A stretch of 64,000 nucleotides of DNA from Mesorhizobium sp. ES1-4 (GTDB lineage Bacteria > Pseudomonadota > Alphaproteobacteria > Rhizobiales > Rhizobiaceae). Below the pieces are notes generated by a model. That model worked only from the letters and a program-made list of their open reading frames with translations. It made no database searches and was not told the origin of the DNA. Shown here piece after piece: positions 59,121 through 64,000 of the stretch (positions within the stretch are counted from its first letter, which is position 1; every line of letters starts with the position of its first letter). The stretch covers positions 1-64,000 of the forward strand of contig NZ_JAIUGV010000019.1 in the NCBI RefSeq assembly GCF_020164745.1. Direction: 5' to 3'. The position numbers and the translations under genes were made by a program.

Positions 59121-61385
59121 ATGCCGCAATCAAGCACCACGACCGCAGGCGATCGTCAACTTGCTTTCCTGTCGGGCGGCGGCGAGCTCGGCCGCCTGAT
59201 CGCCGCCTTCGACTGGGCCTCGACCTCGATCGGGCCGCTCGAGGGCTGGCCGCAGAGCCTCAAGACGGCGGTATCGCTGATCCTGCGTTCCAACGTGCCG
59301 ATCGTGATGCTGTGGGGCGAGGACGGCGTCATGATCTACAATGACGGCTATTCGCAATTCGCCGGCGGCCGCCATCCGCGCTTGCTCGGCTCGAAGGTGC
59401 GCGAAGGCTGGCCCGAGGTGGCCGACTTCAACGACAACATCATGAAGGTGTGCCTGGGCGGCGGCACGCTCGCCTATCGCGCACAGGAACTGACGCTGAA
59501 CCGCACCGGCAGGCCCGAACAGGTCTGGCTCGATCTCGACTATTCGCCGATTCTCGACGAGAGCGGCGAGCCGGCCGGCGTCGTCGCCATCGTCATCGAG
59601 ACGACCGCCAGGGTCGCCGTCGAACGCTGGCGCGCCGGCGAGCGCGACCGCCAGCGCCAGATGTTCGAGCAGGCGCCCGGCTTCATGGCCATGCTGACCG
59701 GCCCCCAGCATGTCGTCGAGCTGACCAATGCCGCCTACATGCAGCTTGTCGGCCACCGCGACATCATCGGCCTGCCGGTCCGGCAGGCCTTGCCCGAGAT
59801 AGAAGGCCAGGGCTTTTTCGAATTGCTCGACCGGGTGTACTCCTCCGGCGAGGCATTCATCGGCTATGCGCTCAGGGCCGAGCTGCAGCGCACGCCAGGC
59901 GCGAGGATCGAAGACCGCTTCATCGACCTCGTCTACCAGCCGGTGCGCAACCCGGCCGGCGACGTGTTCGGCATCTTCGTGCAGGGCGTCGACGTCACCG
60001 ACCGCCTGATCGCCGAACAGGCCCTGCGCCAGAGCGAGACCCAGTTTCGCACCTTCGCCGAGGCGATGCCGAACCACGTCTGGACGGCGACGCCGCAAGG
60101 GCTTCTCGACTGGTTCAACCCGCGCGTCTACGACTATTCGGGCGCCAAGCCGGGCGCGCTTGACGGTCACGGCTGGGGCGACATCGTACACCCCGACGAC
60201 GTCGTTGCCGCCGCGCAAAAGTGGCAACAGGGCCTGGCGTCAGGCGCTTTCTACGAGACGGAGTTCCGGCTGCGCCGGCACGACGGCGTCTACCGCTGGT
60301 TCATCGCGCGCGCGGTGCCGATCCGCGACACCGATGGCGCCATCCTGCGCTGGATCGGCACCAACACCGATATCGACGACCAGAAGCAGGTGGCGCAGGC
60401 GCTGCTGCAAAGCGAGCGCCGCCTGCAGCTGTCGCAGAATGCGGCGGGCATCGCCGCGCTCGAACTCGACATCGCCACCGGCACCGTGGTCGGCTCCGAG
60501 GGGTTCTGGGGCCTCTGGGGACTCTCGCCGCGCGACAGCGTCCATATCAGCGTGCTGGAAAATATCGTCATCCCGGAAGACAAGGATGTCCGCTCCACCC
60601 CCCAGACGCGCATGCAAGGCACGGCCACGCCGGCCGTGGAGTACCGCATCAGGCGGCCCGACACCGGCGAGTTGCGCTGGCTGTCGCGCCACATCGATTT
60701 CGTCCGTGACGAGACCGGCAAGCCCATCAAGATGTTCGGCGTCATGCAGGATGTCACCGACCGGCGCGAGGCGCAGGCGCGGCAGGAACTGCTGACCCAC
60801 GAACTCGAGCACCGCATCAAGAACATCCTGGCGATGGTCGCCGCCATCGCCTCGCAAACCCTGCGCAACACCGATATCGCCACCGCGAGCGCCACCTTCA
60901 ACGAGCGCCTGCGCGCGCTGGCCAACGCCCACGACATCCTGAACAAGACCCGCTGGACCAGCGCCTCCATCCGCGAAGTGGTCGACAACACCATCGCCGC
61001 CTTCCCGGTTGGCCAGATCTCGGTGTCCGGCCCTGCTCTGCCGATCAACCCGAAGATGGCGCTGACGCTGGCGCTCGCCGTCAACGAGCTTGCCACCAAC
61101 GCGCTGAAATACGGCGCCCTGTCGACGGCCCAGGGCAAGGTGGACATCGAATGGTCGCTGCGGCCGTCGAAGGACGAGCCCGACGACACCAGGCTGATCT
61201 GGCGCTGGCGCGAAAGCGGCGGCCCGCCGGTGACGCCGCCCAGCCGGCGCGGCTTCGGCCGCTTCCTGATCGAGCGCGTGTTCGGCACCGACTTCGGCGG
61301 CGCCGTCGAGATCGACTACCGACCCGATGGCGTCGAATGCGTGTTGAACGCACCGGCGCCGCAGTTGCCGACAGCACCTTACTGA
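59121..61385 (+). CDS. HWE-family sensor histidine kinase with several PAS domains
   Basis: A 754-residue soluble kinase. An N-terminal PAS/GAF-like region (about 10-170), then three PAS domains (about 175-295, 300-425, 430-550) and an HWE kinase core: LTHELEHRIKNILAMVAAIA (phosphorylated His), VNELATNALKYGALS (N-box) and WRWRESGGPPV then RRGFGRFLIERVF. HWE kinases occur in Hyphomicrobiales and often feed light or stress signalling, including PhyR-EcfG. ATG 59121 is preferred since the upstream frame lacks domains. The next gene is a response regulator with an expected coupled role. Confidence 0.9.
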   Translation: MPQSSTTTAGDRQLAFLSGGGELGRLIAAFDWASTSIGPLEGWPQSLKTAVSLILRSNVPIVMLWGEDGVMIYNDGYSQFAGGRHPRLLGSKVREGWPEVADFNDNIMKVCLGGGTLAYRAQELTLNRTGRPEQVWLDLDYSPILDESGEPAGVVAIVIETTARVAVERWRAGERDRQRQMFEQAPGFMAMLTGPQHVVELTNAAYMQLVGHRDIIGLPVRQALPEIEGQGFFELLDRVYSSGEAFIGYALRAELQRTPGARIEDRFIDLVYQPVRNPAGDVFGIFVQGVDVTDRLIAEQALRQSETQFRTFAEAMPNHVWTATPQGLLDWFNPRVYDYSGAKPGALDGHGWGDIVHPDDVVAAAQKWQQGLASGAFYETEFRLRRHDGVYRWFIARAVPIRDTDGAILRWIGTNTDIDDQKQVAQALLQSERRLQLSQNAAGIAALELDIATGTVVGSEGFWGLWGLSPRDSVHISVLENIVIPEDKDVRSTPQTRMQGTATPAVEYRIRRPDTGELRWLSRHIDFVRDETGKPIKMFGVMQDVTDRREAQARQELLTHELEHRIKNILAMVAAIASQTLRNTDIATASATFNERLRALANAHDILNKTRWTSASIREVVDNTIAAFPVGQISVSGPALPINPKMALTLALAVNELATNALKYGALSTAQGKVDIEWSLRPSKDEPDDTRLIWRWRESGGPPVTPPSRRGFGRFLIERVFGTDFGGAVEIDYRPDGVECVLNAPAPQLPTAPY

Positions 61386-61401
61386 CGACATGGAGCATGC
61401 C

Positions 61402-61770
61402 ATGACCAGTCAGCCCCCCGTCACCGTCCTTGTCGTCGAAGACGAAGCTTTTCTGCTGTTCGCCATCGCCGACGAACTGCGCGACGTCGGCTTCGACGTG
61501 CTGGAGGCGAGCAACGCCGACCAGGCGATCCGCGTGCTGGAGAGCCGGCAGGACATAAGCATCCTGTTCACCGACATCGACATGCCGGGTTCGATGGATG
61601 GCCTGCGCCTGTCGGCCGCCGTGCGCGACCGCTGGCCGCCGGTCAAGATCATCATCACCTCGGGCAAGCAGCAGCCGGCCCGCGACGCGATGCCGAGCGG
61701 CGGCGTCTTCCTGCCCAAGCCCTACGCGCCGGCAGCCGTCGCCGCCACCATCAACGGCCTGCTTGCTTAG
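61402..61770 (+). CDS. Single-domain response regulator
   Basis: A 122-residue CheY-like receiver domain with no output domain. VLVVEDEAFLLFAIADELRD holds the acidic pair, ILFTDIDMPGSMDG the phosphorylated Asp, IIITSGKQ the Thr/Ser switch, and FLPKPY the Lys. It starts 16 bases after the HWE kinase stop; GGAGC precedes ATG 61402. It probably accepts phosphate from the kinase and may act as a phosphate sink or relay. Confidence 0.9.
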   Translation: MTSQPPVTVLVVEDEAFLLFAIADELRDVGFDVLEASNADQAIRVLESRQDISILFTDIDMPGSMDGLRLSAAVRDRWPPVKIIITSGKQQPARDAMPSGGVFLPKPYAPAAVAATINGLLA

Positions 61771-61887
61771 GCGCCTTCGCGCCTCACATAGCGCCGTGTT
61801 CGAAGGCAGCGATCACCACTAAAGACAAGCCGCCCGCGCTTCGGCTAGAGTTTCGCCGGGAGCGATACCAAAGTGGGGAGCATCGAG

Positions 61888-62334
61888 ATGAGCGAAGTGG
61901 GTTCGACGCCGGCCGGGCAGCCGAGGCCGCCCAATCCAAGGCAACTCGCCGAGATCGCCAGTTACCACGCCCATGTCTATTATGACGGGCAGGCCGAGCG
62001 CCGGCACGCCGAATGGCTGCGCCAGCGCATCGCCGAACGCTTCAGCGTGCGCCTGGGCAACTGGCATGACAAACCGGTCGGCCCGCACGGGCAGGCCATG
62101 TACCAGATCTCCTTCGCCCCCGAAATCTTCGCCACGCTGGTGCCCTGGCTGATGCTGAACCACCAGGGCCTGAGCATCCTCATCCACCCCAACACCACCA
62201 ACCCGAAGCGCGACCATCTGGTCGACCCGATCTGGATCGGCCGGACGCTTGAGGTGCATGGCGAAGTGCTTGGCGAGGAGGACGAGGCGGAAGAGGCGCT
62301 GGAGGTGAACACGCAGCCGACGCTGGAGGCGTGA
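61888..62334 (+). CDS. DOPA 4,5-dioxygenase family protein
   Basis: A 148-residue protein: IASYHAHVYYDGQAERRHAE holds the metal-binding His pair, WHDKPVGPHGQAMYQISF the next His and the turn, and LNHQGLSILIHPNTT the last His. This is the extradiol dioxygenase-like family of DOPA 4,5-dioxygenase, cleaving catechols. ATG 61888 has GGGAGC before it. It overlaps the next gene by four bases, so the two are coupled. Natural substrate unknown. Confidence 0.8.
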   Translation: MSEVGSTPAGQPRPPNPRQLAEIASYHAHVYYDGQAERRHAEWLRQRIAERFSVRLGNWHDKPVGPHGQAMYQISFAPEIFATLVPWLMLNHQGLSILIHPNTTNPKRDHLVDPIWIGRTLEVHGEVLGEEDEAEEALEVNTQPTLEA

Positions 62335-63395
62335 GTGCCCGCGACGGGGACGCCGTCCGGCCCTCGCGCGGGTTTGATGGTCCCATGGGAAATGACAGGA
62401 TGAAACCCTTGCCCGCCGATACTCTGGCCGCCGATACTTTGGCCGCCGATACCTTGCCCTATCTGTCTTCGGCGTATCTCGACCGCCTGTCGATCTCCAC
62501 GGCCGACATGGTCGACGAGATCGAACGCCAGATCGTCGGCCAAAGGCGCGGCGAGGTCTGGTGCGCGCCGAAGGCGGTCGTGCTGCCGGGCGACGACCGC
62601 TACATCATGGCCACGCTCGGCGTCGCCTCCACGCCGCCGGTGCTGGCCACCAAGTCGCTGGTCGTCAACCCCCGTAACGCCGAGCGCGGACTGGCCACCA
62701 TCAACTCGCTGATCACGCTGCTCGACGCCGAGACCGGCCTGCCGCTCGCCCTGGTCGACGGCAATTGGGTGACGGAGAAACGCACCGCCGCCTTGAGCGC
62801 CGTCGCCGCCAGGCGCATGGCGGCAAGCGAGGCGTCGTCCATCGCCTTCATCGGCTGCGGCGTGCAGGCGCGCGGCCACCTCGAAGCCTTCGCCGACCTC
62901 TTCCCCCTGCGCGAAATCCGCGCCTACGGCCGCGGCACCGCCAACCGCGACGCGCTGTGCCGCCTGGCGCAATCGCGCGGACTGCGGGCCGTGCCATGCG
63001 ACACCGCAAGGGCGGCCGTCGAAGGCGCCGACATGGTGGTGACGTCGGTGCCCCTGGTCCCCAGGCCCACCCCCTTCCTCGACGCCAACTGGCTGAAGCC
63101 CGGCAGCTTCACCGTGATGACCGACCAGGCCCTGCCCTGGCTACCCGAGACGATGCCCCGCTTCGACCGCATCATCGTCGACGACCTGGAGCAGGAGAGG
63201 AACATGGCCAAACCGATGGTCGATCCGGCGATGGTCGCCGGAGATTTGACGGGGCTGGTTTGTGGGGACTTTGCGGGGCGGAAGAGCCCGGAGGAGACGA
63301 CGGCGTTTGTTTTTCGAGGGCTGGCTGTGGGGGATTTGGCGGTGGCCGCCCTTGCTTATGGCCGCGCGCAGGCGGCGGTGTGGGTTGGAGCGTAA
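62331..63395 (+). CDS. Ornithine cyclodeaminase/mu-crystallin family protein
   Basis: A 354-residue NAD-dependent enzyme (331 residues from an alternative ATG 62400). RTAALSAVAARRMA and SIAFIGCGVQARGHLEAF form the catalytic Lys-adjacent strand and NAD motif, VVTSVPLVPRPTPFL and SFTVMTDQALPWLP continue the fold. It may convert ornithine to proline or act as an L-alanine dehydrogenase-like reductase. The GTG 62331 start overlaps the preceding gene by four bases (coupling). The N-terminus carries a three-fold AADTL repeat. Confidence 0.8.
   Translation: MSARDGDAVRPSRGFDGPMGNDRMKPLPADTLAADTLAADTLPYLSSAYLDRLSISTADMVDEIERQIVGQRRGEVWCAPKAVVLPGDDRYIMATLGVASTPPVLATKSLVVNPRNAERGLATINSLITLLDAETGLPLALVDGNWVTEKRTAALSAVAARRMAASEASSIAFIGCGVQARGHLEAFADLFPLREIRAYGRGTANRDALCRLAQSRGLRAVPCDTARAAVEGADMVVTSVPLVPRPTPFLDANWLKPGSFTVMTDQALPWLPETMPRFDRIIVDDLEQERNMAKPMVDPAMVAGDLTGLVCGDFAGRKSPEETTAFVFRGLAVGDLAVAALAYGRAQAAVWVGA
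62413..62457 (+). repeat. 15-bp tandem repeat at the start of the cyclodeaminase gene
   Basis: Three adjacent units of GCCGATACTCTGGCC type (GCCGATACT, GCCGATACTTTG, GCCGATACC), encoding the repeat AADTL in frame. Confidence 0.7.
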
Positions 63396-63538
63396 AGCGG
63401 GAGAGCGCGAAGCGGTGTTGGGTTCGGGATTGCGTCGGGGCAAACCGAGCGGCGCCGAATGGCTGCGCCCCCCGAACGTTTCCGCGTGCGCCTCGGCAAT
63501 TGGCACGGCAAAACAGCCGCACGGGCGGAGAAGCAAAG

Positions 63539-64000
63539 CTAGCTGGTGAGTTGGACAGCCCCTACGGCGAGAAAGCGGTTGTCCGGAAAGCCGATCGTTT
63601 TCAGGTAGCTGTTTCCCGCGAACCCCAGGATAGTGCTTTTCAGCCCTAGCCATTCGGCAACTAGGCAAAGTGTTGCGCCCAATGACCCTGAATCTCGCCA
63701 AGCCAGGCTTTCTCCGTTTTGGTATGCTGCATCTATTTTCCGGATGTCAGCGATCAGTCGCAGGGTGCACCCGGTGGTCCTCCCCAGAACCGCCTGTACG
63801 TCCTTGCAGTTCTGCTTGTACGCTTCGGTGGCGGAGGCGATCAGCGCGAATGCATGACGAGCCGGAAGGTAGATTCGCGGACTGAGGTCGCCATAGTTCA
63901 TCTGGCATATTATCTGGACCGCATGAAGCCCGCCCGCTGATGGTGCCCTACGCCACTCAATTGGAATACCTGCTCTGCCGATACCTCGATTGTGAATGGT
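63539..64000 (-). CDS. SagB-type nitroreductase family protein, partial
   Basis: The C-terminal 153 residues of a gene that continues past the window edge (no start seen). RRAPSAGGLHAVQIICQ is the SagB-type signature before the FMN site, and SGSLGATLCLVAEWLGLKST with GFPDNRFLAVGAVQL gives the C-terminal half. SagB proteins are FMN dehydrogenases that oxidise azolines to azoles in thiazole/oxazole RiPPs; other members act elsewhere. Base composition is more AT-rich than neighbours. The SagB assignment rests on the segment read here and is strong; its role is inferred. Confidence 0.65.
   Translation of the reverse strand, partial: TIHNRGIGRAGIPIEWRRAPSAGGLHAVQIICQMNYGDLSPRIYLPARHAFALIASATEAYKQNCKDVQAVLGRTTGCTLRLIADIRKIDAAYQNGESLAWRDSGSLGATLCLVAEWLGLKSTILGFAGNSYLKTIGFPDNRFLAVGAVQLTS

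Noticed and set aside
59130..60227. 365-codon minus-strand frame opposite the HWE kinase
   Set aside because: Shadow of PAS-domain coding sequence.
1..64000. tRNA, rRNA, insertion sequence, integrase or attachment site
   Set aside because: None was recognised by eye on either strand; no transposase-like protein or terminal repeat pair was found.

Overview
The window reads as a chromosomal segment of an alphaproteobacterium of the order Hyphomicrobiales (Rhizobiales), most like Mesorhizobium. This is inferred from very high GC content, dense coding with long antisense shadow frames, alphaproteobacterial families (GcrA-like, DUF982, DUF6456-like, DUF1236, DUF2270, HWE histidine kinase), rhizobial-style intergenic repeats, and GGAAC-N16-CGTT promoters typical of the EcfG general stress sigma factor. 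No rRNA, tRNA, insertion sequence, CRISPR array, nodulation or nitrogen-fixation gene was seen.

Layout. 0.1-6.7 kb: an envelope/exopolysaccharide locus (VpsF-like membrane protein, Wzz/ExoP-like chain-length protein with a degenerate ATPase, a GINT1-type protein, an FAD oxidoreductase). 7-11.2 kb: a hydroxyacid dehydrogenase, three tiny Cys-tailed peptides with a YxxPxL leader (RiPP-precursor-like), a GntR regulator, and a probable stress-induced exported protein. 11.3-15.5 kb: a frameshifted acyltransferase, an NmrA-like protein and a Tyr/Gly-rich exported protein. 15.6-20.9 kb: a compact prophage-like or regulatory module (DUF6456-like, DUF1376, two DUF982, GcrA-like, S24 repressor) with a shared operator-like decamer. 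21-24 kb: a phosphatase split from its signal peptide by a poly-C frameshift, a fourth RiPP-like peptide, and a divergent SDR/XRE pair. 24-27.5 kb: small envelope and small-protein genes, two with perfect EcfG promoters, then a decayed GGDEF gene and an AT-richer stretch.

27.5-36.5 kb: LysR/aldo-keto reductase, ArsR-SRPBCC-hydrolase-VOC operon, pseudouridine synthase, VOC, phosphatase, UspA and AraC genes. 36.7-40 kb: a 15-repeat TPR protein and an Xre/RES toxin-antitoxin pair whose antitoxin carries an 18-bp tandem expansion. 40-47.6 kb: aldehyde dehydrogenase, ACT and GNAT proteins, a second LysR/aldo-keto reductase/cupin group, a YeiH-like transporter and free methionine-R-sulfoxide reductase. 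48-55 kb: diguanylate cyclase, acyltransferase, a second ArsR-SRPBCC-VOC-DUF1801 operon, a frameshifted NmrA gene and ChaC. 55-63.4 kb: EcfG-type DUF2270 gene, CPA2 antiporter, HWE kinase plus single-domain response regulator, a DOPA-dioxygenase-like protein and ornithine cyclodeaminase. The right edge cuts a SagB-type nitroreductase gene.

The most notable observations are four orphan RiPP-like peptides with no modifying enzyme beside them, a set of small-protein genes behind EcfG promoters, the expanded antitoxin, and the repressor/GcrA module with matched operators.
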